Assembly: GCF_001045465.1 (NCBI RefSeq)
Contig: NZ_LFND01000006.1
Location: 372,001-436,000 of the forward strand
Direction of reading: 5' to 3'
Source: Chryseobacterium angstadtii
GTDB taxonomy: Bacteria; Bacteroidota; Bacteroidia; Flavobacteriales; Weeksellaceae
Length of the DNA: 64,000 bases
The notes under the pieces were generated by a model. That model had not been told where the DNA came from, made no database searches, and saw only the letters and a program-made list of their open reading frames with translations. The position numbers and the translations under genes are program-made. This document shows positions 1 through 9,554 of the stretch, one piece after another. The stretch's first letter is position 1, and the number at the start of each line of letters is the position of its first letter.

Positions 1-24
1 TAATACTTCAGACTACCCAACTCA

Positions 25-133
25 CAAACCGGATCTCGCAGCTCAAAAACTTGTACCTCATACCTCGCATCCCAAAACTCATAACGCTCAAACCCTCTTA
101 CTCTCCCACTCTCAAACCCAAAACCCGCCACCA
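25..133. repeat. Degenerate 7-bp repeat tract (YYCRNAN type)
   Basis: This stretch is almost free of G on the plus strand and can be cut into successive heptads such as CTCATAC, CTCGCAT, CCCAAAA and CTCATAA. The same pattern recurs more cleanly at 9560-9630 (other strand) and 60195-60240. I see no gene in 1-184. The tract sits downstream of the M13 peptidase gene and beyond its terminator. Confidence 0.55.
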
Positions 134-137
134 AAAC

Positions 138-165
138 AAAAACCGCTCATTGCTGAACGGTTTTT
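138..165 (-). terminator. Rho-independent terminator of the M13 peptidase gene
   Basis: Read on the minus strand the sequence folds as AAAAACCG paired with CGGTTTTT, extended by four more pairs with one G-T wobble, and ends in a T-run. It starts about 20 bp past the stop codon of the peptidase gene. Confidence 0.65.
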
Positions 166-184
166 GAGTATGACGATCTGATGA

Positions 185-2242
185 CTACCAGATTTTGATT
201 CTGTCTGCAGGAGTTTTGTACAATTTGTCTCCCTGTTTTACGTCGAATGCTTTATAGAAAGCGTCTACGTTGATTAGCGGACCGAAGCTTCTGAAATATC
301 CCGGAGAATGCGGGTCTGTTTTCACCTGGTTCACCATGTATTTTTCACTGGATAAAGTTCTCCAAACGGTTGCCCAGCTTAGGAAGAATCTCTGATCCTG
401 AGAGAATCCGCTGATTTTTCCTGGGTTTCCTTTATCTTTTAAATACATCTGAAGGGCATCGTAAGCGATATTTACACCTCCTAAATCGGCAATATTTTCA
501 CCGTTGGTGAAAGTACCGTTGACGAAAGTTCCTTTTACCGGCTCGTATTTGTCATACTGAGCAGCCAATGCTTTTGTTGCTTTTTCGAAGTTGGCTTTAT
601 CTTCCGGCGTCCACCAGTCTACTAAGTTTCCGTCTGCATCAAACTGAGCACCTGAATCATCAAAACCGTGGCTCATTTCGTGTCCGATTACAGCACCGAT
701 TCCTCCAAAGTTCACAGCAGCATCCGCTTTAGGATTAAAGAACGGCGGCTGAAGGATAGCAGCAGGGAAAACGATTTCGTTGTTTACCGGGTTGTAATAA
801 GCATTTACGGTTTGTGGAGTCATTCCCCATTCTGTTTTATCTACAGCTTTACCGATTTTAGCTATATCTTTATTGTATTGCCATTCAGAGATATTCTGAA
901 GGTTTTTGTATAAAGTTCCTCCTTTAGCTTCAGGAATGATTTCTAATTTTGAATAGTCTTTCCACTTGTCCGGATAAGCCACTTTTACCGTAAACTTGTT
1001 CAGTTTGGTCATTGCCTTTTCTTTCGTTGTAGAAGACATCCACGCCAGGTTATTGATGTGAACTGCGAAGCTTTTCTTCAAATAATCAATCAGCTCCACC
1101 ATCTGTGCTTTTGCTTCAGCAGGGAAGTATTTTTCAACATATAATTTCCCGAAAGCTTCACCAAGAGAACCGTTGATTAATTCGAAACCTCTTTTGTTCA
1201 ATGCTCTCTGCTCCTGCTGGCCTCTCAGATATTTACCGTAGAAAGCAAATCTCATATCACCCAGTTTTTCGCTTAAATAAGAAGCGCTTCCGTGGATCAT
1301 GTGGAATTTCAGATAATCCTTGATGACAGGAAGATTCTGAGCATTCACTAATTTATCGAAGTTCTTGTAATACCCGATTTCTCCGATGATTACTCTATCG
1401 GTGTTCACCCCTACTTTTTTAAGATAAGCAGGAATATCAACTCCTTTTACAAGGGTTGAAAGCTCAGCCATAGTCTGAGGGTTGTACTGAAGCGTATTGT
1501 CACGGCTCTGCTCATTCGTCAGATACGTTTTAGCAATGCTTTTTTCATAGTCTACAATACCTTTTGCCGCAGCATCAGCATTTTTATAGCCTAATTCTTT
1601 AAGCATAGAAGCTACATATTTCTGATATTCAGCAATAGCTTCCGTATTTTTTTCGTTTACTTTCTGATAGTAGTCTCTTCCTAATCCTAAAGAAGCATCT
1701 CCTAAATACACTGCATTCATTTTGGAGTCTTTAAGATCTGCATCAATTCCCCATCCGTAAAGCGTATTTTCACCGTCTTTTGTTACAGAAATCAGGTAAT
1801 TCTGAAGATCAGCAAGGTTTTTGATGGCGTCAATTTTATTCAGGTTTTCCTGGATAGGTTTGATTCCGTCTGCATTTCTTTTCTGCATGTTCATATACGA
1901 TGCGTACAGATCCTGAATTTTTTTCCCTTCGCTTCCGTCTGCAAATTTATCTTTCAGAAGAGAGTTCAAAATAGTCATGGAATTGTTGTCCGTATCTTCT
2001 GCCAGTTTGTTGAAACTTCCCCATGTAGGTTTATCGGACGGAATTTTAGCCGTCTTCATCCACGTTCCGCTTACGTAATTATAAAAATCGTCCTGCGGAC
2101 GTACGGAAGTATCCATAAGGCTGATGTCTAAGCCTTTATCGGTGCTGTTTACTGCTGTTTTAGTAGCTTTTGTCTGTGCACTTACTGTATTTTGAGAGCA
2201 CACGCCAGCCAATAAAAACAAAGAAAGCGTTAGTTTTTTCAT
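185..2242 (-). CDS. M13 family zinc metallopeptidase (neprilysin/PepO-like)
   Basis: This 685-residue protein is a gluzincin endopeptidase of the neprilysin family. The zinc site is complete: HEMSH at residues 521-525 gives two histidines and the catalytic glutamate, and GENIADLGG supplies the third ligand at about E582. The family's DPHSPGYFR-type motif follows near 644. Residues 1-22 form a signal peptide ending in VSAQ, and there is no membrane anchor, so it probably acts on peptides in the periplasm or outside the cell. The length matches bacterial M13 enzymes. It is transcribed alone, with its own terminator at 138-165. The substrate cannot be read from the sequence. The family assignment is firm. 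Confidence 0.95.
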   Translation of the reverse strand: MKKLTLSLFLLAGVCSQNTVSAQTKATKTAVNSTDKGLDISLMDTSVRPQDDFYNYVSGTWMKTAKIPSDKPTWGSFNKLAEDTDNNSMTILNSLLKDKFADGSEGKKIQDLYASYMNMQKRNADGIKPIQENLNKIDAIKNLADLQNYLISVTKDGENTLYGWGIDADLKDSKMNAVYLGDASLGLGRDYYQKVNEKNTEAIAEYQKYVASMLKELGYKNADAAAKGIVDYEKSIAKTYLTNEQSRDNTLQYNPQTMAELSTLVKGVDIPAYLKKVGVNTDRVIIGEIGYYKNFDKLVNAQNLPVIKDYLKFHMIHGSASYLSEKLGDMRFAFYGKYLRGQQEQRALNKRGFELINGSLGEAFGKLYVEKYFPAEAKAQMVELIDYLKKSFAVHINNLAWMSSTTKEKAMTKLNKFTVKVAYPDKWKDYSKLEIIPEAKGGTLYKNLQNISEWQYNKDIAKIGKAVDKTEWGMTPQTVNAYYNPVNNEIVFPAAILQPPFFNPKADAAVNFGGIGAVIGHEMSHGFDDSGAQFDADGNLVDWWTPEDKANFEKATKALAAQYDKYEPVKGTFVNGTFTNGENIADLGGVNIAYDALQMYLKDKGNPGKISGFSQDQRFFLSWATVWRTLSSEKYMVNQVKTDPHSPGYFRSFGPLINVDAFYKAFDVKQGDKLYKTPADRIKIW

Positions 2243-2318
2243 TATGATAACAATTTATACTATATGTATGTTCTTTTTAATCTTTGTTACTTTTACAGAA
2301 AACAAATTTAAACAAATA

Positions 2319-5300
2319 TCAGGAAGCGGCTATCTCTTTCACATTTCCTGTTCTTTTTAGAAATCCCCAGGACTGCATTTCTCCTTTCAGCGCTTTTCTT
2401 AAACTTCTGAATAACACAATATACATGAGCCATCTGTACCCAAAACGCTGCGGAATAATATACAGCAAGCCAATCAGTTTTTCCCGCTGCATAATAAATG
2501 TCATCAAAGCCAGGGAAGCGTCCACCAGAAGGAATATCAGATAATAACTGAAGATTTTCTCTCCGTTTCCTGATAAAATTCCAAAAAACATAATCACATC
2601 AGCCAAAGGTGAAAAGAAAGGAATAATATACTGGAAAAGCAATATATTAGGCATTGCCCAAAGTCCCAGTCCTTTGTATTTCGGGTTCAGGAAGGTCTGA
2701 CGCTGTTTCCAGAACATCTGCATAATTCCATAGGTCCATCTGAAACGCTGCTTTAAGAATTGTTTTACACTTTCTGGGGCTTCCGTTACGGCAACCGCTC
2801 TGTTTTCATTGGCAACCGTATATCCGGCTCTTAAAATTTTCACCGTGATATCACAGTCTTCCGCAAGAGTATCTGTGGAATATCCTCCGGCTTCTGCAAT
2901 CACTGACTTTTTGAATGCTCCTATAGCACCGGGAATGACTGTAATAGCGTTGATATGAGCGTAAGCCAGTCTGTCGAAATTCTGACTTGTCGTATATTCT
3001 ATCGACTGCCATCGGGTGAGCCAGTTCACCGTATTTCCTACTTTCACATTTCCGGCAACGGCGGCGATCTTTTCTTCAGACTTTGAGTTTAAAAACCTTG
3101 CCATCAGATATTTTACGGCATTTTGCTGAAGTTTTGTATCTGCATCAATACAGATTACATATTCCGCATCGGTCTGTGAAATCCCATAGTTCAGAGCTGT
3201 GGCTTTTCCTCCGTTTGATTGGGTTAAAACTTTAAGTTTCGGATGGTTCGGAAATGCATTTTTTGTTTTTTCATAAGTTGAATCCTTACTTCCGTCATCA
3301 ATCATAATGACATCAAAATTCGGATAATTCTGTTTCAGTAAATTATTCAGGGAGGATACAATATTTACCTCCTCATTGTATGCCGGAACAATGATGGATA
3401 CTTTCGGATAGGATTCCAGAACAGGAAATTCTCCTGATCCTTTTTCTTTTCTTCTTTCTTTAAAAGCCCAATACATCATGATTACCAGTCTGAACAGCCC
3501 CAGAACAATAAAAATCGTGAAAAGTGCGACCAGAAAATGACTTACTCCGTAAATAACTGTCGCCAGTACCAGATTGAGCTGCATAATATAATAGGATCTC
3601 GTTTTAGGAACTCCCGGCATCAGTATATTTTTGTTTTTATGCAGAATACTGGAAAGGTTTGTAAAGTGGTATCCCTGTTTCTGAAGGGTCGGAATCAAAA
3701 ACTGAAGTGCTTTTACCGTTTCTTCTCTGGTATCTCCGCCTGCATCATGCAAAAGAATAATATTTCCTCGCTCCTGTTTTATGCCTGCCATTACCCGTTT
3801 GATGATCTCATTGGCTTTTATTCCCGGCTGCCAGTCCTCAGGATCGATGCTTTCACCAATATCCAGATAATTTTGCTGTCTGGCCAAAGCTACGGGAATA
3901 ATTTCTTCAGAAGTGGTAGGCTCGGAATCTGCATTATAAGGAGCTCTGAACAGAATGGTGCTGTGTCCTGTGATACACTCTATTAGCAGCCTTGTCAGTT
4001 TCATTTCCAAAAGAGCTCTCGCCGGGCTTACTCTGGCTACATTTTCGTGGGTAAAGGTATGGTTTCCAATTTCATGACCTTCCCGGAAAATCCTTTTAAC
4101 CAAAGGAAGATTCTTTTCTGCATTCAATCCTACGAGGAAGAACGCAGCGGGAACGTGGTATTTTGAAAGAATATCTAAAATCTGCGGTGTGTAGGTTTCG
4201 TCCGGCCCGTCATCAAAAGTAAGCACCAGTTCTTTTTGCGGAGCTTCTCCATATTTTTTCACTTCGTACGAACTTGGGTACGTCACATAATTCTCGTCGG
4301 TGATTATTTTTTCTTTGGGATCTATTTCGAGGGCAATTTTTCCGTCGTGAGGTGTATTCAGAACATCCAGAACTTCTCCGTCTCCGATATAATCTACCAT
4401 AGTCTGCCCTTTTACATTTTCCAGCGTTTTTAAATTAAGCTTGGAAAGGCCTACCAGCGTAAGATCTTTATCATAGAAATTCCAGATTCTGCTGTCTTCA
4501 CTTCCGAGTCTCCAGATGGCTGTTCCGGCGAGCGGATATTCGGAGGAAAACCGCATCGTATTAAAATTGGAGGCTGCATCGTTGAAAAAAACCGTGTGGG
4601 TATTTTTTTTAGAATCGGTGTAGGAATAATTTAAATTGAATGTGTTGTCATCAAAGTTCATCACCGCCTTACTTGCATTCGCTTTGGTAATAGCCTGCAT
4701 GTAAGTGACAGAAGTATTGTCATCTTTGTTCCTGCTCCAGTCGTAACCGTAAGCTGCAAGTCCGAGAATGATTTTTTCCGGAGTGGTTTTCTTAACTATC
4801 TTCTCAGTTTGCGCTTCGATCCACTTTTGGGAAGATACAGGTCCGGCATCGCTGTCTACGGCATATTCGTCGTAAGCCATGAGAATGAAATAATCTACAT
4901 AAGGATTCAGTTTCTGGATATTATAATCGTCGTTATCCGTCATGATGTCCATAGTCACCAGCAATTTATTCTGTTTGAACGTTTCTGAAAGCTCCTTCAT
5001 AAAAGCAACAAGATATTCATCAGAATCCAGGTTCATATCTTCAAAGTCAATATTAATTCCTTTAAAATGAAATTTCTGGCATTGCTGTGCCAATTTCCGG
5101 ATAAGCTGTGTTCTTCTGTTCGGGTCTTTCAAAACTTTGCCCAGTCCTTCAGAACGGAATTCTCTGTCTGAATTATTGCTTAAAATAGGCATGGCTGCGA
5201 CTCCGGTTCTTTTAATGACCTTATAGCCTTCCGGATCTATATTGGTTTTTAAATCTCCGGTTTTAGGATCCAGGAAAAACCATTCCGGAAACACCAGATT

Positions 5301-5717
5301 GATATGTCTGATATTTCTTTTGAGGGACATCAGAGACTGCGGATCCCATGCTACATAGAATGCCGAACGTATGCCGCCCGGAAACCGGGACCAGCTGCTG
5401 TTTTGGTTTTTAAGTCTTTCGGCTCTTGCTACCTGAATTTTGGCAAGATTGGTATGAATGTTTTTCTCAGAAATAAAACTTCTGAATCCTTTATATTCTT
5501 TCGAAATTTTATTTTCCTGAAGATAGGGTTTACTGGCTGTAATTACGGCTTTATAATCTTCTTTAAAAGGAATTTTCGGGCTTTTGTCCAGCTTCATCAT
5601 CAGTCCTAAAGCAAGCAGAAGCAATACTGCAACGAAAATAAAAATACGGGTTCCCCACTGCACGCCTCTCCAGCGTTTTTTGCTGTCGGTCTGAAAAATC
5701 TGTTTTGAGTTTTCCAC
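2319..5717 (-). CDS. GH18 / polysaccharide deacetylase / GT2 fusion protein
   Basis: This is a 1132-residue three-enzyme protein. After an N-terminal membrane segment (about 24-41) comes a GH18-like domain with INIDFED at 221-227, where E226 fits the catalytic acid. A NodB-type deacetylase follows, with FDDGPD at 501-506, the metal histidines of HTFTH at 553-557, RAPY at 591-594 and LLHDAG at 655-660. After further membrane segments (about 710-750) there is a processive family 2 glycosyltransferase: VPAYNEE 777-783, DAD 858-860, AED 952-954, QRFRW 990-994, then C-terminal membrane helices. The set recalls PgaB plus PgaC of poly-N-acetylglucosamine export in one chain. I infer synthesis and trimming of an aminosugar polymer at the inner membrane; the product is unproven. 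Confidence 0.9.
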   Translation of the reverse strand: MENSKQIFQTDSKKRWRGVQWGTRIFIFVAVLLLLALGLMMKLDKSPKIPFKEDYKAVITASKPYLQENKISKEYKGFRSFISEKNIHTNLAKIQVARAERLKNQNSSWSRFPGGIRSAFYVAWDPQSLMSLKRNIRHINLVFPEWFFLDPKTGDLKTNIDPEGYKVIKRTGVAAMPILSNNSDREFRSEGLGKVLKDPNRRTQLIRKLAQQCQKFHFKGINIDFEDMNLDSDEYLVAFMKELSETFKQNKLLVTMDIMTDNDDYNIQKLNPYVDYFILMAYDEYAVDSDAGPVSSQKWIEAQTEKIVKKTTPEKIILGLAAYGYDWSRNKDDNTSVTYMQAITKANASKAVMNFDDNTFNLNYSYTDSKKNTHTVFFNDAASNFNTMRFSSEYPLAGTAIWRLGSEDSRIWNFYDKDLTLVGLSKLNLKTLENVKGQTMVDYIGDGEVLDVLNTPHDGKIALEIDPKEKIITDENYVTYPSSYEVKKYGEAPQKELVLTFDDGPDETYTPQILDILSKYHVPAAFFLVGLNAEKNLPLVKRIFREGHEIGNHTFTHENVARVSPARALLEMKLTRLLIECITGHSTILFRAPYNADSEPTTSEEIIPVALARQQNYLDIGESIDPEDWQPGIKANEIIKRVMAGIKQERGNIILLHDAGGDTREETVKALQFLIPTLQKQGYHFTNLSSILHKNKNILMPGVPKTRSYYIMQLNLVLATVIYGVSHFLVALFTIFIVLGLFRLVIMMYWAFKERRKEKGSGEFPVLESYPKVSIIVPAYNEEVNIVSSLNNLLKQNYPNFDVIMIDDGSKDSTYEKTKNAFPNHPKLKVLTQSNGGKATALNYGISQTDAEYVICIDADTKLQQNAVKYLMARFLNSKSEEKIAAVAGNVKVGNTVNWLTRWQSIEYTTSQNFDRLAYAHINAITVIPGAIGAFKKSVIAEAGGYSTDTLAEDCDITVKILRAGYTVANENRAVAVTEAPESVKQFLKQRFRWTYGIMQMFWKQRQTFLNPKYKGLGLWAMPNILLFQYIIPFFSPLADVIMFFGILSGNGEKIFSYYLIFLLVDASLALMTFIMQREKLIGLLYIIPQRFGYRWLMYIVLFRSLRKALKGEMQSWGFLKRTGNVKEIAAS

Positions 5718-5807
5718 GTTTTTTGAAATTTTATGGAATGGATCTCAAAAAGTGTGAAAAACAGTGTTGGTTTTAATTAAAAAAAAATTAAAAAAACAAA
5801 AAGAATT

Positions 5808-7058
5808 TTAAGCATTTATCAGAAGGCTTACCACATCCTGAATAACTTTCTGGGAAACAAAATCCATAAAATCAAGTCTTTCCAAATGAGGCAGATACAG
5901 TTTTGAAGTAACTTCCTGATCTTTAATTCTTATGGTATAAAAAACCGTTCCCACTTCTTTCCCGTCCTCTCCCCTTCCCGGGCCCGCAACGCCGGTTGTA
6001 GACAAGGAAATATCTGTATCAAACAGTTTCTGACATCCTTCTGCCATTTCAGCTGCCACCTGCTCACTTACGACGGTAAACTGCTCTACCGTTGCTCTGG
6101 AAACTTTCAGAATATCAATTTTCTTTTCCGTAGCATAGGCTACCATCCCTCCCATAAAATAGGCTGAGCTTCCGGGATTAGAAGTGATCATTTTGGCCAG
6201 TTCTCCTCCGGTACAGCTTTCTGCCGTGGAAATAGTCAGCTTTCTTTCGGTAAGAATTTCTGCCAGAATTTTCTCTATTTTATCCTCAGATACAGCAATA
6301 ACCTTATCTCCCAACAGCGGAAGCAGCTTCTGAACCTCATCTTCTGCCTGCAGTTTCAGGGCTTCTTCGTTATCTCCTGATGCCGTTAATCTCAGTTTTA
6401 CACGGGTGCCTACCGGAAGATAAGACAATGCGAAATTTCCGGGAAGTGCAAGCTCCCAGTCTTCAATGGTGTCTGCGAGAATACTTTCAGGAATTCCCAC
6501 CACGGAAACAATCCGGGTATGAATATAATTAAGACTGAATTTTTCCTGTAAATAAGGAACAATCTGATGTTTAATCAAAGGTTTGACTTCATAAGGTACC
6601 CCCGGAAGACTGAAACACAGCTTTCCGTTCTGTTCCATCATCATGCAGGGAGCTGTTCCAAAGTGGTTTTGAAAAACAAGAGATCTGGAAGGCACAAAAG
6701 CCTGTTCTTTATTTCTTTCCAGAATATCCAGACGGCCTCGCTTTTCCATATATTTTTTAAGATGGTTGAATGTGACTTCATCCAATACAATTTCATCATT
6801 GAAAAACTCTGCCAGTGCTTTTTTGGTTTTATCATCTCTTGTCGGGCCTAAGCCTCCGGTGGTTATGATTAGTTCACCCAATTCAAAAGCCGTTTTTAAG
6901 GTGTCTTTAATGGTATCAATTTCATCTGATATTGTAAAAATCCGGGTAACCTGTATCCCGATATTTTTAAGTTCGGTAGCAATAAAATTAGAATTAGTAT
7001 CCACGGTGTTCCCGGAAAGGATCTCGTCTCCGATGGTGATCAGAACTGCTTTTTCCAT
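5808..7058 (-). CDS. cinA: CinA family protein (nicotinamide-nucleotide amidase type)
   Basis: The 416-residue protein has the two domains usual for CinA. The N-terminal molybdopterin-binding-like domain (about 4-170) carries GDEILSGNTVDTNS at 10-23 and TTGGLGPTRDD at 66-76. The C-terminal deamidase domain (about 262-416) carries AESCTGG at 279-285, with the likely nucleophilic serine, and TTGVAGPG further on. In other bacteria CinA proteins hydrolyse ADP-ribose and/or deamidate NMN, recycling pyridine nucleotides. It lies 90 bp upstream of the GH18/GT2 gene on the same strand, with no obvious functional link to it. Confidence 0.93.
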   Translation of the reverse strand: MEKAVLITIGDEILSGNTVDTNSNFIATELKNIGIQVTRIFTISDEIDTIKDTLKTAFELGELIITTGGLGPTRDDKTKKALAEFFNDEIVLDEVTFNHLKKYMEKRGRLDILERNKEQAFVPSRSLVFQNHFGTAPCMMMEQNGKLCFSLPGVPYEVKPLIKHQIVPYLQEKFSLNYIHTRIVSVVGIPESILADTIEDWELALPGNFALSYLPVGTRVKLRLTASGDNEEALKLQAEDEVQKLLPLLGDKVIAVSEDKIEKILAEILTERKLTISTAESCTGGELAKMITSNPGSSAYFMGGMVAYATEKKIDILKVSRATVEQFTVVSEQVAAEMAEGCQKLFDTDISLSTTGVAGPGRGEDGKEVGTVFYTIRIKDQEVTSKLYLPHLERLDFMDFVSQKVIQDVVSLLINA

Positions 7059-7089
7059 ATCGTATCAATTGTCATGCAAAGGAAGTTAA

Positions 7090-7260
7090 AAAATGTAGAA
7101 GGGCAAAATGGTTGAAAGGCGAAGATGGCTGAGATGGCGAAAAGGCTAAGATGCAAAAATGAGAAAGGACAGAAAGGCAGATGAGGTAATAAGCTGATTG
7201 ACAAGTCTGATGTTTTGCCATTTCGCTCCTTCGCTTTTTCAACCCTTTACTTTTTAGCTT
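7090..7260. repeat. Degenerate 8-9 bp purine repeat with inverted pyrimidine half
   Basis: The intergenic region 7059-7456 has no convincing gene. Its first half is a run of units like GATGGCGAA and AAGGCTAAG with a GG every 8 or 9 bp (7095-7190). From 7212 the complement appears (GCCATTTCGCTCC, TTCGCTTTTTC), so the whole could fold as a large imperfect hairpin. Shorter relatives occur at 19623-19664 and around 23840-23880. The rest, 7320-7456, is very AT-rich and probably holds the promoter of the next gene. Confidence 0.5.
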
Positions 7261-7456
7261 GTTAAAATTTTCGTGCAAAGTAACTGGGGACGTAGAAATT
7301 CTGAAAAACAACGAATTGCTACTTGTGCGAATTTCAATTTAATTTAACATTATTTTTATGTTAATTTGTGTTAAATATTGATTTTTATTGAATTATTAAT
7401 ATACAAATGAGATAATTTAATATAAATTTATAAAACAATTCAAAAACAATTTTATT

Positions 7457-8332
7457 ATGAAACAAACTCTACTTTTTTTCAATTTATCAGATTTAATCCG
7501 GAAAATCTTTAGGAAAAGGATACTCTCACTGAGCTTATTCTTCGCTCTTTTAGCTCATGTTAATGCACAAATCGTTTATACTGACATTACCGATTGTACC
7601 ACAACTATGACAGCCGGCGATAGCGGTTTTCAGCTTTGCAGTATAGATTTCGATAACGACGGAATGAGAGAATACAGTTATAGATGGGATGATTGGGGCC
7701 CTCAAGGCTGGTTTATGCATTTGGTTCCGGGAAATTTTAATTCCGCAATAGCACTGAAAGGCACAACCACTAATGCATTCGGAGGAAGATTTGTAAAATC
7801 ATTTTCTTCCAACGAGACTATTGGAAATACTGAAACATGGGGTTCTTCACAACCTGAACCTTTTATAGGAGAATCTACAACTGATAGCAATTTTTTGGGC
7901 CTGGGAGATAAATACATTGGTGTACGGTTCATCAAGAACGGTGTTAATTATTATGGCTGGATTTTAGTGAATTTTTCGCAAACAGGCAACGCAAGAAGTC
8001 TAACCGTGAAATCCTACGCTTATAATTCCACGGCTAATCAGTCAATTTTAGCAGGCCAGGGCAGCAATCTTAGTGTCAATGAAACGAAGGCGGCTGAAAA
8101 TTTTAAAATTTACCCTAATCCTGTAAAAAAATCTTTTACCATTGAGCATACTATTAAGAGTGGTGATATCAAGTATGAGATCTATAACACTTTGGGACAA
8201 ATCGTAAAAACAGACGTACTGCATAGCAAAGAAAAGCAAATACATGTTTCCGAACTGGATAAAGGTGTTTATTATATCAAGCTATATGATAAAGCAGGTA
8301 CATTAGGGCAGCAAAAATTCATTAAAGATTAA
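7457..8332 (+). CDS. Secreted protein with type IX secretion C-terminal sorting domain
   Basis: The 291-residue protein has a long signal peptide ending near HVNAQ (about residue 38), a middle domain of about 170 residues that I do not recognise, and a type A sorting domain from about 213 to the end. That domain has the usual KIYPNPV start, a GVYYIKL core and a closing KFIKD. Family knowledge says such domains direct export through the type IX system and are cleaved off at the surface. The middle part is rich in aromatic residues and glycine and contains an F-x-G-x-R-F-V-K patch, but gives no catalytic motif. It is a single gene with its own terminator. Confidence 0.88.
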   Translation: MKQTLLFFNLSDLIRKIFRKRILSLSLFFALLAHVNAQIVYTDITDCTTTMTAGDSGFQLCSIDFDNDGMREYSYRWDDWGPQGWFMHLVPGNFNSAIALKGTTTNAFGGRFVKSFSSNETIGNTETWGSSQPEPFIGESTTDSNFLGLGDKYIGVRFIKNGVNYYGWILVNFSQTGNARSLTVKSYAYNSTANQSILAGQGSNLSVNETKAAENFKIYPNPVKKSFTIEHTIKSGDIKYEIYNTLGQIVKTDVLHSKEKQIHVSELDKGVYYIKLYDKAGTLGQQKFIKD

Positions 8333-8490
8333 TTTGGCAGGCTCTACAAATACTATCGGTGTCTCAGAAGAAAGTACAAAGAATAGATGAAGGAATGTTC
8401 GCAGAAACTATATTTCTTCAAACTGAACTATAAATTTTCAGTACTAAATCTTTCCCGTTTCAACAGAATTCTCATTATAATTTAGGTTTT

Positions 8491-8538
8491 AAAAAGACCA
8501 TCATTCAATTATTAATTTAAATTGAATGGTGGCTTTTA
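8491..8538 (+). terminator. Terminator after the T9SS cargo gene
   Basis: CCATCATTCAATT pairs with AATTGAATGGTGG across a 9-nt loop, with one mismatch. A-rich sequence precedes the stem and TTTT follows it. It lies about 160 bp after the stop codon. Confidence 0.55.
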
Positions 8539-8540
8539 TT

Positions 8541-8743
8541 TAACCTGAGTTCGCGTTAAGACATTTCAGTTTTTATCATGAGGTAAGGAAGTCAGAAGCT
8601 TGAAGATGGAAGTTATTGAAGTCCAAAGATAGAAATGCAGGGGTATTTTATTAATATTTTTAAAACGACTTCAATACATGTAAAAGAAATTGTTAAATAC
8701 TTACCATCCAATAGTAACTTCCATCCTCCATCTTCCATCTTTT
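8541..8743. repeat. Dispersed intergenic repeat with inverted ends, copy 1
   Basis: The stretch starts with TAACCTGAGTT and contains GATGGAAGTT at 8605-8614, matched by its inverted copy AACTTCCATC at 8716-8725; the right end repeats CCATC and TTCC. A related arrangement stands at 57868-58036. Apart from this and the terminator I see nothing in the 481-bp gap 8333-8813. Confidence 0.5.
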
Positions 8744-8813
8744 AATCTTAATCTCTTATCCTGAACTCTCAGGTTATTTATATTCCATTGAGCTCTGTTT
8801 AAAAATAATAATT

Positions 8814-9548
8814 CTAGGAAAAGACCTTCAGAAAATTATCTTTAAAACTTCCGGAAACTTCAATCTCCGTATCATCCGAAAGCATTACAGTACCACTTTT
8901 ATGGTAAGATTTTACAAATCCTGCATTGATGATATGGGACCTGTGAACTCTTACAAAAGGGTTTTCCAGTAAATCATCAAAATGCTTCAGGAACCGGCAG
9001 ACCATTTTTTTTGATCCGTCCGTAAGATAAACCTGGGTGAAATTTCCGTCGGCCTGCAATCTCAGGATATCTTCGGTTTTTACGACATCAAATCCCTGAA
9101 GTGTAGGTAAAATAAGCTGTTGCTTTTCAGGTTTAAGTTTTAAGTTTTCCAGAAGAATTTTATTCCGGTTGAGCTCTTCTTTTCTTTCAAGGCTTTCCGC
9201 CACCTTATTCACCGCCAGAATAAGCTCATGAATATCAATTGGTTTTAAAATATAATAACTTGCAGATTTATTAAGTGCCTGCAGGGAATACTGGGAAAAC
9301 GCCGTAATAAATATGGTTTCATAGGAAAAGTCTTTGGTAGCCTCTAGCACATCGAAAGCGTTTCCGAAAGGCATTTCCACATCCAGAAATACAAGCTGCG
9401 GCTGCACTTCAGCAATAAGAGGAACGGCTTCTTTGATATTTTCTGCTTCTCCAACTATTTCAACCTGCGGGCAGTATTTTGTGATATAATTTCTGAGAAC
9501 CTCTCTTGCAATGATTTCATCGTCTATGATTACGGATTTTATTTTCAT
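8814..9548 (-). CDS. LytTR family response regulator
   Basis: The 244-residue protein has an N-terminal receiver domain with the acidic pair at D9-D10, the phospho-acceptor D56 in LDVEMP and K102 in LKPID, followed by a LytTR DNA-binding domain (about 140-244) containing HRSHIINAGFV. LytTR proteins bind two direct repeats spaced about 21 bp. The cognate sensor is most likely the histidine kinase at 10359-12149, which belongs to the class usually paired with LytTR regulators. The two genes are separated only by one gene and a repeat tract. Three sites with the expected geometry lie at 12196-13292, so I infer that it controls those genes. Confidence 0.93.
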   Translation of the reverse strand: MKIKSVIIDDEIIAREVLRNYITKYCPQVEIVGEAENIKEAVPLIAEVQPQLVFLDVEMPFGNAFDVLEATKDFSYETIFITAFSQYSLQALNKSASYYILKPIDIHELILAVNKVAESLERKEELNRNKILLENLKLKPEKQQLILPTLQGFDVVKTEDILRLQADGNFTQVYLTDGSKKMVCRFLKHFDDLLENPFVRVHRSHIINAGFVKSYHKSGTVMLSDDTEIEVSGSFKDNFLKVFS

Positions 9549-9554
9549 TTTTTG

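Noticed and set aside
7072-7311. 79-codon minus-strand frame in the repeat region
   Set aside because: It is made of the degenerate intergenic repeat and has no protein-like conservation.
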